Shown in pieces: positions 17,187 to 26,062 of a DNA stretch of 64,000 nt. Positions within the stretch are counted from its first letter, which is position 1, and each line of letters opens with the position of its first letter. A program made the translations under genes and the position numbers. Source of the DNA: Sediminibacterium soli (GTDB lineage: Bacteria > Bacteroidota > Bacteroidia > Chitinophagales > Chitinophagaceae); contig NZ_JAACJR010000008.1 of assembly GCF_009939225.1 (NCBI RefSeq), forward strand, positions 307,107 to 371,106. Direction: 5' to 3'. Under the pieces are notes generated by a model. The model searched no databases. It was given only the letters and a program-made list of their open reading frames with translations, and was not told the DNA's origin.

Positions 17187-17633
17187 ATGAGAAAAACTTC
17201 AGCTAAAAAATCTGCACCTAAAAAACCAAAACCAGAACTAATGTGGCAAACTGGTAAGTATGACCGCCATGCTCAATTTAGTTACTTCTTGCCCTATCAG
17301 TTTCTTCTGTTATGTAAACTACTAGATGTAACACCGGAGGATGTTGTACGTGACTTTACAGACAACTTATCATGTGGTAGTTGGAAAAGAGAAGGAAGAG
17401 ATAAAATAAAAGAACATCTCATTAATTATTTTATAGAACATGGCTACGGACAACATCATTATAGCGAAGATGATATACGCGAAATCTTTAAGGAAATGGA
17501 CGCTTTGGGATTGTTATTTCCGAAGGAGGGAAAAAGCAAGTTAGTTGACAAGTATGCAAATTGGCGTGACAAACATTACAAATACTGGTTCAAAAAATGG
17601 TTTAGGAAACCCAGGAGAAAACTTCAAAAATGA
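17187..17633 (+). CDS. Uncharacterised basic mobile-element protein
   Basis: I do not recognise it. The start is placed at the ATG at 17187 (MRKTSAKKSAPKKPKPEL) and not the TTG 30 bases upstream, because it opens with a very basic tail. The ~148-residue protein has a Trp/Tyr/Lys-rich C-terminus (YKYWFKKWFRKPRRK) and a helical middle (VVRDFTDNLSCGSWKREGRD). The charge suggests nucleic-acid contact. It sits between a small regulator and a HEPN protein in the element. Confidence 0.55.
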   Translation: MRKTSAKKSAPKKPKPELMWQTGKYDRHAQFSYFLPYQFLLLCKLLDVTPEDVVRDFTDNLSCGSWKREGRDKIKEHLINYFIEHGYGQHHYSEDDIREIFKEMDALGLLFPKEGKSKLVDKYANWRDKHYKYWFKKWFRKPRRKLQK

Positions 17634-17715
17634 CATCCCAATTCTTATTGCACACGTCAAATTGATGTAATCGAATAAAGACAATTTACACTTACATTAA
17701 AATACCAAATAACCG

Positions 17716-18573
17716 ATGAAGCCTTTTACAATCTATCATCTCTTTCACAACTTGTTCTTGTCCGTCCAGCAGTCTTTGGTTAATGTTATTGTTAGGGAAG
17801 CAAACCCTGATCTTATATACTTATTGGGTGCTTCCATCAGCAGACGTAGAACCGAAAGCATTTTTCAACAATCTGCGCCGACATCCCATCATATTTCCAG
17901 TTGTTTCCTACTCATCCTAATGCAAGATCTCGGAAACAAAGAGACGCACGATTGGCAAGATAAGTTAGAAAATAACTGCAAAACGTTGTTGCCTGTTACC
18001 ATTATTGTCCTGCAACAATCATCTTTTGAAGAATGGTTAACCAATGGCCACCCTTTTGCCGCAAATGTTCAGGAGATAGCACCAATTATTTACAAATCGG
18101 AACAATTCTGTCTTCCGGATCGCATTTCTACAAACAACGAAGAACAACTTAAATCACTCGAAATGTTCCATCTTGAAGGGTTGAGAAAATCAAAGGAGTT
18201 CCTTGCCGGATCAGAGTTATTCAGGATCAGAAAGCAACATGCTATGGCAGCATTTATGTTGCATCAATCTGTTGAACAATCATTACGGACAATTCTGAAA
18301 ATTGGAACTGGCTATCATTCCAATACCCACAGTATTGATAGATTAATACGCTATACAGGTTTGGTTTCATATCAATTGCCTGACGTGTTTCCTCAGCAGA
18401 CTGAGGCTGATAAGCGTCTGTTTTCTCTTTTGCAAAAGGCTTACATAGACCCACGATACAAAGAAGGCTACCAAATAGGAAATGATGAGCTATTGCAATT
18501 AACTGCAAAAGCTCAACAAATAATCATGATAACATCAGAGGTTGGAAAGCAAATTTTATCGTCAATACGATGA
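17716..18573 (+). CDS. HEPN-domain protein with degenerate nucleotidyltransferase-like N-terminus
   Basis: A 285-residue protein. The C-terminal ~130 residues form a HEPN helical domain: AMAAFMLHQSVEQSLRTIL, then HSIDRLIRYTG, and PRYKEGYQIG, where HEPN proteins carry their R-x4-6-H/Y element. The N-terminal half (IYLLGASISRRRTESIF, LLILMQDLGN) resembles the MNT nucleotidyltransferase fold but lacks a clean GS-x9-DxD catalytic motif. HEPN-MNT fusions are frequent in Bacteroidota mobile elements and some act as toxin-antitoxin or RNase modules. Here activity is uncertain because the motifs are weak. Confidence 0.7.
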   Translation: MKPFTIYHLFHNLFLSVQQSLVNVIVREANPDLIYLLGASISRRRTESIFQQSAPTSHHISSCFLLILMQDLGNKETHDWQDKLENNCKTLLPVTIIVLQQSSFEEWLTNGHPFAANVQEIAPIIYKSEQFCLPDRISTNNEEQLKSLEMFHLEGLRKSKEFLAGSELFRIRKQHAMAAFMLHQSVEQSLRTILKIGTGYHSNTHSIDRLIRYTGLVSYQLPDVFPQQTEADKRLFSLLQKAYIDPRYKEGYQIGNDELLQLTAKAQQIIMITSEVGKQILSSIR

Positions 18574-18630
18574 CCATAACATAGCTACCTCTGTATTCAC
18601 TCATCACTTTAGCATACAATATTCACATGA

Positions 18631-18665
18631 AAAAGAGGCTGGCTATCAAATAACTAGCCTCTTTT
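18631..18665. terminator. Bidirectional terminator between converging genes
   Basis: AAAAGAGGCT (18631-18640) and AGCCTCTTTT (18656-18665) form a perfect 10-bp stem with A/T tracts on both sides. It lies exactly between the convergent HEPN gene and the leftward gene ending at 18669. Confidence 0.8.
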
Positions 18666-18668
18666 AAA

Positions 18669-18959
18669 TCATTTAGAGCTTCCTAAATTTTTCAGTTTCT
18701 CGCTAAGCTCTGTAAGACCTGATTTGCTAAGATAATCATCAGCAATTCCGTGCAATTCCTGCAACGCTTCCTGCGGAATGCTTTCCAGTAAGGCAGACGA
18801 TTTATCATCGTCTTTTGCCATCAGCCCACGTTTGAGGACACTGTGCAATAACAATACATTTTTGCGGGAAATCCTCATGTCAATCTTCACTGTTTCACTC
18901 ATGCCAGGGATACTGAGAATAGTATCATACACTTTGGCTACATCACTTGTTGTTAGCAT
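18669..18959 (-). CDS. Uncharacterised small mobile-element protein
   Basis: No family recognised with certainty. The ATG at 18959 gives ~96 residues, all predicted helical and soluble (MLTTSDVAKVYDTILS, ALLESIPQEALQELHGIADD). The GTG two codons upstream is a less likely start. Similar short proteins are common near Toprim/mob genes of Bacteroidota elements. It is leftward, with a bidirectional terminator at its 3' end, and is divergent from the Toprim gene. Confidence 0.55.
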   Translation of the reverse strand: MLTTSDVAKVYDTILSIPGMSETVKIDMRISRKNVLLLHSVLKRGLMAKDDDKSSALLESIPQEALQELHGIADDYLSKSGLTELSEKLKNLGSSK

Positions 18960-19115
18960 AATCACACGGTTTTAATTTAAACAATACTCACTGCACAAAA
19001 GTAAATGACAAAGGTTTTTGCATCCTCATCAAAATATGATGAGGATAGGTTAATGCGATAACGCCTGTTTAACTTCGCATAGAAGAACTGAATGTGTGTT
19101 TGAAAATGTGTGATT

Positions 19116-20018
19116 ATGAATTTCAGGAATAAAAGGCTTTCCGTTAGTGAAGCCAAAGAAATAGACATTGTTCATTTCCTTGCTGACTTAGGTTATGAAC
19201 CATCAAAAATCAGGAACAACGATTATTGGTATTTTTCACCACTTCGGGATGAAAAAACGCCTTCCTTCAAAGTTAATCGAAAGCTGAACCGCTGGTATGA
19301 TCATGGCCTCGGTAAAGGTGGTAACCTGGTTGATTTCGCTATCCTTTATCACGGCTGCACCGTTTCTGAATTTCTACAGAATTTAAGCGGTAATCTTTCC
19401 CTTCAAAAGCCCCCACTTCAGCAGTCTATTACCAGATCTGAACCTGAGAACCAAATAAAGATTTTGGGAGACTTCATACTTTCCTCGACCGCCCTTCTAC
19501 GCTACTTGCAGCAACGCCGCATACCCGTTGATATAGCTGACCGCTATTGCCGTGAGGTTCGTTACGAACTCAATGGAAAAGTCTATTATGGTATCGGCTT
19601 CAAAAATGACCTGGGAGGCTTTGAAATACGCAATCCTTACTTCAAAGCCAGCAGCTCGCCCAAAGGCATCACCACCATTGATAACAGTGCCGGTGAGGTT
19701 ATCGTTTTTGAGGGCTTCACTGACTTCCTTTCCTTCAAGGCTACCCACCAACAAGAACCCGAAGACCGCTTTGATTTTGTAGTGCTGAACTCTGTATCCT
19801 TCTTTGAAACTGCACGCCCTTTTTTGGAAAAACATGATACCATCAGGCTTTATCTGGACCGAGATACTACCGGACAAAATTGCAGCCGGTATGCACTTTC
19901 CCTGAGCAGTAAATACAAGGACGAAAGCAGCCTGTATCAAAACCACAAAGACTTCAACGACTGGATAGTGAATTTCGGTAAGCCGCAACGGAAACATCAA
20001 AAACAGAAGTTGAAATAA
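19116..20018 (+). CDS. Primase-like Toprim-domain protein with degenerate CHC2 region
   Basis: A 300-residue protein built like the small primase-like proteins of Bacteroidota mobilisable elements. The N-terminal part has the DnaG zinc-domain layout (YWYFSPLRDEKTPSFKVNR, then WYDHGLGKGGNLVDFA) but no zinc-binding cysteines, so the CHC2 finger is degenerate. A Toprim domain follows with the acidic residues EVIVFEGFTDFLS (about residue 195) and LDRDTTGQNCS (about 250). It may prime complementary-strand synthesis after transfer. It lies ahead of the candidate oriT and mob genes. The start chosen is ATG 19116; a GTG two codons earlier is possible. Confidence 0.8.
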   Translation: MNFRNKRLSVSEAKEIDIVHFLADLGYEPSKIRNNDYWYFSPLRDEKTPSFKVNRKLNRWYDHGLGKGGNLVDFAILYHGCTVSEFLQNLSGNLSLQKPPLQQSITRSEPENQIKILGDFILSSTALLRYLQQRRIPVDIADRYCREVRYELNGKVYYGIGFKNDLGGFEIRNPYFKASSSPKGITTIDNSAGEVIVFEGFTDFLSFKATHQQEPEDRFDFVVLNSVSFFETARPFLEKHDTIRLYLDRDTTGQNCSRYALSLSSKYKDESSLYQNHKDFNDWIVNFGKPQRKHQKQKLK

Positions 20019-20139
20019 GTAATAACAGAACTATAAGAGCCGCTTTAGCTTCATTAAAGTGCTTTAGCCTATTATATGTTTTAGAGCCTTATGAATGTCT
20101 GAAAGAGGTTCTAAAAGCTGAAAGATTGCAACTTTCCCG

Positions 20140-20210
20140 CAATCGGCCAGATGAACGGTTGTTAAACAACCGGATCTGGCTGCCCATCACTCGGAACTCG
20201 TGGGCAGGGC
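20140..20210. other. Candidate origin of transfer (oriT)
   Basis: Between the Toprim gene and the relaxosome gene lies a long inverted repeat. GCCAGAT (20146-20152) pairs with ATCTGGC (20174-20180), enclosing a tight CGGTTGTT/AACAACCG hairpin (20156-20163/20165-20172). TGCCCA (20181-20186) and TGGGCA (20201-20206) form a second repeat. oriT sites usually lie just upstream of the relaxosome and relaxase genes and contain such arms next to nic. The nic base cannot be placed by eye. Confidence 0.5.
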
Positions 20211-20255
20211 GTCTAAAAGGTGAAAATGAGTTTGAAAACGTGAAAATGATTAGTG

Positions 20256-20645
20256 ATGAAAGAACAAAATTCAAACAGGACCCGCATTGTCGGGCTGCGT
20301 CTGACACCCGATGAGTATGCTAAAATTGAAAAGAAGTGGAAGGCTTCTACCTGTCGTAAGCTAAGCGATTATGTACGTCGAAGCCTATTCGATAAACCCG
20401 TTGTAACGACCTACCGCAACAGCTCACAGGATGACTTAATGGCAGAACTTACCCGACTTCGCAGCGAGCTAAATGCAGTAGGAAACAACTTCAATCAGGC
20501 CGTTAAAAAGCTCCATACACTCAGCCAGATCGCTGAATTTAAAAGCTGGTTGATAGCCTATGAAGTGGAGAAAAAGATTCTTAGCAATAAGGTAGATGAG
20601 GTTAGGATAAACGTAAAAAAAATACTGGAAATATGGTTGCAGTGA
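20256..20645 (+). CDS. MobC-type relaxosome accessory protein
   Basis: A ~129-residue relaxosome protein. The N-terminal VGLRLTPDEYAKIEKKWKAS followed by SDYVRRSLFDKP is a ribbon-helix-helix-like DNA-binding module. The C-terminal helical MobC region carries LRSELNAVGNNFNQAVKKLH, the characteristic G-NNxNQ pattern. It binds oriT DNA and helps the relaxase nick. Its last 13 bases overlap the relaxase gene, so translation is coupled. Start ATG 20256 is preferred over the GTG one codon before. Confidence 0.85.
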   Translation: MKEQNSNRTRIVGLRLTPDEYAKIEKKWKASTCRKLSDYVRRSLFDKPVVTTYRNSSQDDLMAELTRLRSELNAVGNNFNQAVKKLHTLSQIAEFKSWLIAYEVEKKILSNKVDEVRINVKKILEIWLQ

Positions 20646-21946
20646 TCAAGCCCGGCCACTCTATGCACCGTATTTTCAACTACAATGAAAACAAAGTTAA
20701 AGAGGGTGTAGCAGAGTGCATCGGAGCAGAAAATTTTCCGCTGAATGCAGATGAAATGAGCCTGAAAATTAAGCTGGGCTATCTGCTGAAAAGGATAGAA
20801 CTGAGAGAGAATGTTAAACGAAACAGCGTACATATTTCCCTCAATTTTGACCCTTCGGAAACACATCTGGGCAAGGAGAAGTTGATGGAGATTGCCAATG
20901 TCTATATGCAAAAATTAGGCTTTGGCGAACAGCCCTATCTTGTTTATCAGCACCATGACGCAGGGCACCCTCATATCCATATAGTCACTACTAATATCCA
21001 GTCTAACGGCAATCGTATTGATCTGCATCACCTCGGCATTCGCAAGTCAGAACCCGCAAGAAAAGAGATTGAAAAAATGTTTGGGCTTGTAGTGGCCGAT
21101 GCCCATGCAAGAAGGGAGGCATTCCGGTTAAAACCTATTGACGTAAAGAAGGTGCAATACGGGCGTACAGAAACAAAAAGAGCTATCACCAATGTGCTCG
21201 ATGCGGTGCTATACAAATATAATTACACAAGTTTGCCGGAGCTGAATGCAGTATTGAAACAGTACAATGTACTGGCAGATCGTGGCAGCGAACAGTCAAA
21301 GATTTTTCAGGGTGGCGGATTGGTTTACCGCATATTGGACGAGGATGGAAAGCCGGTAGGCGTACCGATAAAAGCCAGTGACTTTTACGATAAGCCCACA
21401 CTGAAATTTCTGGAAGAAAAATATACCCTGAATGATACCAAACGACAGCCTTTTAAAAGCCGTGTAAAAAATGAGATAGACAAGTTGTTTGTTGGTAAAA
21501 CGCCAACGCTGGACGAACTGGTAAAGCAACTTGAAAGAAGGGGCATCCACGTTGCCCTACGTCAAAATGATGCCAGATTGATATACGGTATAACCTACGT
21601 GGATCACCAAACCAAAAGTGTCTTCAACGGAAGTGCATTAGGCAAGCAATACAGTGCTAAAGCCATACAAGAGAGATGTGATTTCAAAGAAACCGTGAAA
21701 CCTGGCTTGCTACCACCGCCAGTTCAAAAAAACGGAAGTACCTCCCTGCCGGCACAAGCTGCCAAGCCTGACATTACCCCTACTCTCCAGGACACTAATA
21801 GTAATACGGTCCCGGTTACAATAGCCGGTGGCGACCTGCTGGATTCCCTTTTACAACCCGAACAGGCGGCTGATTATATACCCGGACAACTAAAGAAAAA
21901 GGGCAGAAAAAAGAGAAAGAGAAAAAACATTTCCAATAACCAATAA
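20633..21946 (+). CDS. Relaxase (MobB-like mobilisation nuclease)
   Basis: A 437-residue relaxase that nicks oriT and pilots the strand into the recipient. The N-terminal nuclease domain (~residues 1-150) shows RNSVHISLNFDPSE and the metal-binding three-His motif QHHDAGHPHIHIVTTNI (~residues 104-120). A YNEN segment near residue 17 is a candidate for the nicking tyrosine. The C-terminal part ends in a very basic tail (KKKGRKKRKRKN). It is co-translated with the MobC-like protein and followed 11 bp later by the coupling protein gene, the standard Bacteroidota mob layout. Confidence 0.9.
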   Translation: MVAVIKPGHSMHRIFNYNENKVKEGVAECIGAENFPLNADEMSLKIKLGYLLKRIELRENVKRNSVHISLNFDPSETHLGKEKLMEIANVYMQKLGFGEQPYLVYQHHDAGHPHIHIVTTNIQSNGNRIDLHHLGIRKSEPARKEIEKMFGLVVADAHARREAFRLKPIDVKKVQYGRTETKRAITNVLDAVLYKYNYTSLPELNAVLKQYNVLADRGSEQSKIFQGGGLVYRILDEDGKPVGVPIKASDFYDKPTLKFLEEKYTLNDTKRQPFKSRVKNEIDKLFVGKTPTLDELVKQLERRGIHVALRQNDARLIYGITYVDHQTKSVFNGSALGKQYSAKAIQERCDFKETVKPGLLPPPVQKNGSTSLPAQAAKPDITPTLQDTNSNTVPVTIAGGDLLDSLLQPEQAADYIPGQLKKKGRKKRKRKNISNNQ

Positions 21947-21957
21947 AACTTAAAACA

Positions 21958-23955
21958 ATGGCTGCACAGACAGGTGAAAATGAACAGGCGCTGAGGAAAA
22001 TTCTGGACATGACCAGGTTGATCAGTATCGTTATTTTAGTAATCCACTTTTATTATTATTGCTATGCTGCATTCCAGGAATGGGAGTTGAGCAGCACTTT
22101 CAGCGACCGTATTTTAGGCAACATTTACCGAACAGGTATATTCAGCTACTTCGTTAAAAGTAAGCTGATTGCTTTAGGCTTCCTGGCGATTTCACTGCTC
22201 GGAGCAAAAGGCCGTAAGGATGAGAAACTGAATTATAAAACAGCTTTTGCCTATCTCATAACTGGGCTGTTGCTCTATTTTGCCAGCTATCTTTCCATGA
22301 TGCTTCAATTGCCTGCACAGGAGAAGACAATTGTTTATATAAGCATTACCGCAATAGGTTTTTTACTGATACTTTCTGGAGGTACATTGCTTTCCCGGAT
22401 CATTAAAAGCAAGTTCAACAACAAGGATATTTTTAACAAGGAAAACGAGACGTTTCCGCAGGAAGAACGTTTACTGGAAAATGAATTTTCCATCAACCTG
22501 CCGGCACGCTACCGCCTTAAAAACAAGGTTCGCAATAGCTGGATAAATATCATTAACCCTTTCAGGGCGATAATGGTATTAGGTACTCCCGGTGCAGGTA
22601 AATCCTATTTCGTAATCAGGCACGTCATTACCCAACATATCCGTAAGGGGTTTACCATGTTTGTGTACGACTTTAAGTTCGATGATCTTTCAAGGATTGC
22701 CTACAATTCCTGGTTGAAAAACAAGCACAGGTACGCCAAGCCTCCGCGATTTTTTGTGATCAATTTTGACGACTTAACAAGAAGCCATCGGTGCAATCCT
22801 TTGGAGCCATCAGCCATGACCGATATTACTGATGCTGCGGAATCAGCCCGCACCATTTTAATGGGATTAAATAGAGAGTGGATAAAGCGTCAGGGCGATT
22901 TTTTCGTGGAATCGCCAATTAATTTCCTGACGGCTGTGATATGGTATCTGAAGAAATATAAGGACGGAGAATTTTGCACGTTGCCACACGTCATAGAATT
23001 GATGCAGGCAGATTATGACAGCCTTTTTACATTGTTCAGAACCGAAGCTGCCAAAGAATGTGAGGTATTGATCAATCCGTTTTTGAATGCCTACCTGAAT
23101 GATGTGATGGAGCAATTAGAAGGACAGATAGCATCTGCTAAAGTGGCTATGGCAAGGCTTTCCTCACCGCAATTGTATTATGTTTTATCGGGCAATGACT
23201 TCAATCTCGATGTGAATAATCCTGATGACCCGAAAGTGGTTTGCATGGGTAATAATCCGCAAAAGATACAGATCTATGGAGCGGTTCTTTCTCTTTATGT
23301 AACCCGTCTTGTAAAGCAGGTCAATAAGAAAGGAAAATTGAAAAGCAGTTTGGTTTTTGACGAGTTCCCAACTATCTATTTGAACAACATGGATAGCCTT
23401 ATAGCCACAGCAAGGAGCAACAAGGTTTCTACTTGCTTAGGTATTCAGGATTTCAGCCAGCTTCGTAAAGATTACGGCAGGGAGCAGGCAGATGTAATTA
23501 TGAATATCACGGGCAACATTGTAGCCGGGCAAGTTACAGGTGATACAGCCAAGCAACTTTCCGAACGCTTCGGGAAAATCATGCAGGATAGAGAAAGTTA
23601 TTCTATCAATAGCGGTGATACCTCTATTAGCCGCTCAAAGCAACTGGAAACCGCTATACCGCCATCAAAAATATCTGCACTGAGTTCCGGTGAATTTGTG
23701 GGAATGGTCGCTGACGATCCCGATAATAAGATAGAGCTGAAAGCCTTCCATTGTGAGATTATCAATGACCATGAGGCGCTGAAAAAAGAGGAAGAAAATT
23801 ATAAAGAAATAGAGGTTATCCGTAAGCTGGACAGTAACATGGTACAGCGTAATTACTTCCAAATTAAGCAGGACGTACAGGACATTATTCAGTCGGAAAT
23901 GGAGAGAATGTTAAATAATCCAGGACTTGCACATCTGGTTGTAAAAAAGACATGA
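21958..23955 (+). CDS. VirD4/TraG-type coupling protein
   Basis: A 665-residue inner-membrane ATPase that connects the relaxosome to a type IV secretion channel. The N-terminus has about four membrane helices (residues ~14-145). A Walker A motif GTPGAGKSYF (~208-217) follows, then the conserved FVYDFKFDDLSR and a Walker B-like KSSLVFDEFPTIYL (~460). The C-terminal half has the TraM-recognition-site region (IQDFSQLRKDYGREQADVI). It is the last gene of the mob operon and is followed by a terminator. The mating-pore genes it would need are not in the window. Confidence 0.9.
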   Translation: MAAQTGENEQALRKILDMTRLISIVILVIHFYYYCYAAFQEWELSSTFSDRILGNIYRTGIFSYFVKSKLIALGFLAISLLGAKGRKDEKLNYKTAFAYLITGLLLYFASYLSMMLQLPAQEKTIVYISITAIGFLLILSGGTLLSRIIKSKFNNKDIFNKENETFPQEERLLENEFSINLPARYRLKNKVRNSWINIINPFRAIMVLGTPGAGKSYFVIRHVITQHIRKGFTMFVYDFKFDDLSRIAYNSWLKNKHRYAKPPRFFVINFDDLTRSHRCNPLEPSAMTDITDAAESARTILMGLNREWIKRQGDFFVESPINFLTAVIWYLKKYKDGEFCTLPHVIELMQADYDSLFTLFRTEAAKECEVLINPFLNAYLNDVMEQLEGQIASAKVAMARLSSPQLYYVLSGNDFNLDVNNPDDPKVVCMGNNPQKIQIYGAVLSLYVTRLVKQVNKKGKLKSSLVFDEFPTIYLNNMDSLIATARSNKVSTCLGIQDFSQLRKDYGREQADVIMNITGNIVAGQVTGDTAKQLSERFGKIMQDRESYSINSGDTSISRSKQLETAIPPSKISALSSGEFVGMVADDPDNKIELKAFHCEIINDHEALKKEEENYKEIEVIRKLDSNMVQRNYFQIKQDVQDIIQSEMERMLNNPGLAHLVVKKT

Positions 23956-23972
23956 TCATATGCCCTGAAAAT

Positions 23973-23996
23973 ATCTCAATTAATGAGATGTTTTTT
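23973..23996 (+). terminator. Rho-independent terminator after coupling-protein gene
   Basis: ATCTCA (23973-23978) and TGAGAT (23984-23989) form a 6-bp stem, followed at once by a run of six T. It separates the mob operon from the defence-like operon. Confidence 0.65.
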
Positions 23997-24037
23997 GGAT
24001 AAAAAGGCTATTTTTATCGATAGTTATTAATGTAATA

Positions 24038-24232
24038 ATGAATCGTATAAAAGAAGTACTGGAAGAAAAGGGTATAAAACAGACCTGGTTAGCTGAGAAA
24101 CTTTGTAAGAGTTATAACATGGTGAACTCCTACGTGCAGAATCGCAGACAGCCGAGCCTCGAATTACTCAATATCATTGCAGAAATACTGAATGTTGACG
24201 TTAAAGATTTAATTGTATCGAACAAAAAATAA
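24038..24232 (+). CDS. XRE-type helix-turn-helix regulator of the restriction-like operon
   Basis: A 64-residue protein that is almost only an HTH_3 domain: IKQTWLAEKLCKSYNMVNSY is the helix-turn-helix and LLNIIAEILNVDVKDLI the closing helices. Regulators of exactly this size commonly precede type I modification genes in Bacteroidota. It lies 75 bp before hsdS in the same direction and probably controls the operon. Confidence 0.8.
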   Translation: MNRIKEVLEEKGIKQTWLAEKLCKSYNMVNSYVQNRRQPSLELLNIIAEILNVDVKDLIVSNKK

Positions 24233-24307
24233 TCATATAAATGAGAATGCAATTTAGAATGGAAAGCACACTAGATACCCAGAAAAAACAGAAAGATTGT
24301 TACTAAG

Positions 24308-26062
24308 ATGAGTGAAGAAATTGCTAAATATAAAAAGCCTGAAAGTTGGGCGCTAGTTTCTCTGGAAGAAATCACTTTACCTATTGTAAGGGTTAATAGG
24401 GAGTATCAGCCCGCCCAAGAATATTTTAAATATATTGATATTGAAACTGTAGATAATGTTAATTATAAACTAAAGGAAGCCAAGGTATATACATGGGGTA
24501 ATGCACCTTCGAGAGCACAACAAGTTGTAAAAACAGATGATATCTTATTTGCTACAATTCGTCCCTATTTGAAAAATATTGCTACAATTCCACAAGAATC
24601 CAACGGAGCTATCGCTTCATCAGGATTTTGTATTATAAGACCATTCTTGGTAAATCCGAGATATATCTTTCACTACATCCTTAATCAGTCCTTTATAGAT
24701 TCAGTTAATAAGTTTGCAAAGGGAACAAGTTACCCAGCAGTAACTAGCAAAATTATATTAGAACAGAAAATTCCTTTGCCACCCCTTGAACAGCAATACC
24801 GGATTGTGTCCAGAATAGAGGAATTATTTAGCGAATTAGATAATGGCGTCACAACCTTAAAAAAAGCATATAAGCAGTTAGAAGTGTATAAGCAAGCATC
24901 TTTTAAAAATGCATTCGAAGGTAAGTTTACACAATCCTGGAGAAAAGAAAATAAGTCTCAATATCAAATATACAAATGGATCAAGAAGAAAAAGGAAGAA
25001 GAATATGCAAGTAAAATTGAAAGTTGGGACAAAAAATTAAAGGCGTATATCAAAGGAGGTAAAAAGGGGAAAAAACCAATCAAACCACCGATTATAAAAT
25101 CAGTTGAGCCATTTTCAGAATCACAATTGGTGTCATTTCCAAAATTACCGCAATCCCAATGGAAGTGGATAAAATTGAACGAAATCACTCTGGGTGTTGA
25201 ATATGGATCATCGGCTAAATCCGTAAAAACAGGAAAGGTGCCAGTCTTGAGGATGGGTAATATTCAGAACGGTATTTTTGATTGGGGTGACCTAGTTTTT
25301 ACAAATAGTACCAGCGAAATAGCGAAATATCAATTGCATAAAGAAGATGTTCTATTTAATAGAACAAATAGCCCCGAGTTAGTTGGTAAATCTGCTGTTT
25401 ACAATGGAGAACAAAATGCAATTTTTGCAGGGTACTTAATTCGCATCAATCATATTAAAACGATAATTAGAGCGAAGTATATAAACTATTATTTAAACAG
25501 CCCATTTGCAAAGAAATATGGCAATAGCATTAAAACAAATGGTGTCAATCAATCTAATATTAATGGCGAGAAGCTCATTAATTATCCTATTCCTATTTGC
25601 ACTTTAGAGGAGCAAGATTTAATTACCCAAGAACTTGACTCAAGGATTACTCTAGTCGATAACCTGGAAAAAGCCATAAATAGGGGATTGCAAAAGATTG
25701 AAATATTTAAATCTTCAATACTAAGAAAAGCATTCGAAGGGGATCTTGTAGAGAATGATTCAAGCGATGAACCGGTAAGCGTTTTATTACAGAAGATTCG
25801 AACAGAAAAAAAACAATACTTGCAAGATAAAAAGGAGGAAAATAAATTGAAACCAAAAAATATCAAAAGGCAAAGAAAAAGCGATCTGTCTGTTCTTGAA
25901 ATATTAGCGAGTACGGAGGGAGCTATTCTGGCGAAAGATCTTTGGCAGCAATCAAAGCACAAAGACAATATCGAAGAATTCTACGAAGAACTAAAAGAGA
26001 TACTCTCAAAAATAAAGGAAGTAAAAACAGATACCGAATCACTTTTATCTTTAAAGAAATGA
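24308..26062 (+). CDS. hsdS: Type I specificity subunit HsdS with C-terminal extension
   Basis: The 584-residue protein has two target-recognition domains (residues ~10-160 and ~285-430). Each is followed by a conserved helical spacer: PLPPLEQQYRIVSRIEELFS and CTLEEQDLITQELDSRI, both ending in AFEG. HsdS sets the recognition sequence for the HsdM methylase. It is longer than the usual 400-450 residues. Residues ~490-584 form a Lys/Glu-rich linker and a small helical domain (LSVLEILASTEGAILAKDLW) that may dock a partner protein. The stop overlaps the start of the ATPase gene by 4 bases (ATGA). Confidence 0.88.
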   Translation: MSEEIAKYKKPESWALVSLEEITLPIVRVNREYQPAQEYFKYIDIETVDNVNYKLKEAKVYTWGNAPSRAQQVVKTDDILFATIRPYLKNIATIPQESNGAIASSGFCIIRPFLVNPRYIFHYILNQSFIDSVNKFAKGTSYPAVTSKIILEQKIPLPPLEQQYRIVSRIEELFSELDNGVTTLKKAYKQLEVYKQASFKNAFEGKFTQSWRKENKSQYQIYKWIKKKKEEEYASKIESWDKKLKAYIKGGKKGKKPIKPPIIKSVEPFSESQLVSFPKLPQSQWKWIKLNEITLGVEYGSSAKSVKTGKVPVLRMGNIQNGIFDWGDLVFTNSTSEIAKYQLHKEDVLFNRTNSPELVGKSAVYNGEQNAIFAGYLIRINHIKTIIRAKYINYYLNSPFAKKYGNSIKTNGVNQSNINGEKLINYPIPICTLEEQDLITQELDSRITLVDNLEKAINRGLQKIEIFKSSILRKAFEGDLVENDSSDEPVSVLLQKIRTEKKQYLQDKKEENKLKPKNIKRQRKSDLSVLEILASTEGAILAKDLWQQSKHKDNIEEFYEELKEILSKIKEVKTDTESLLSLKK

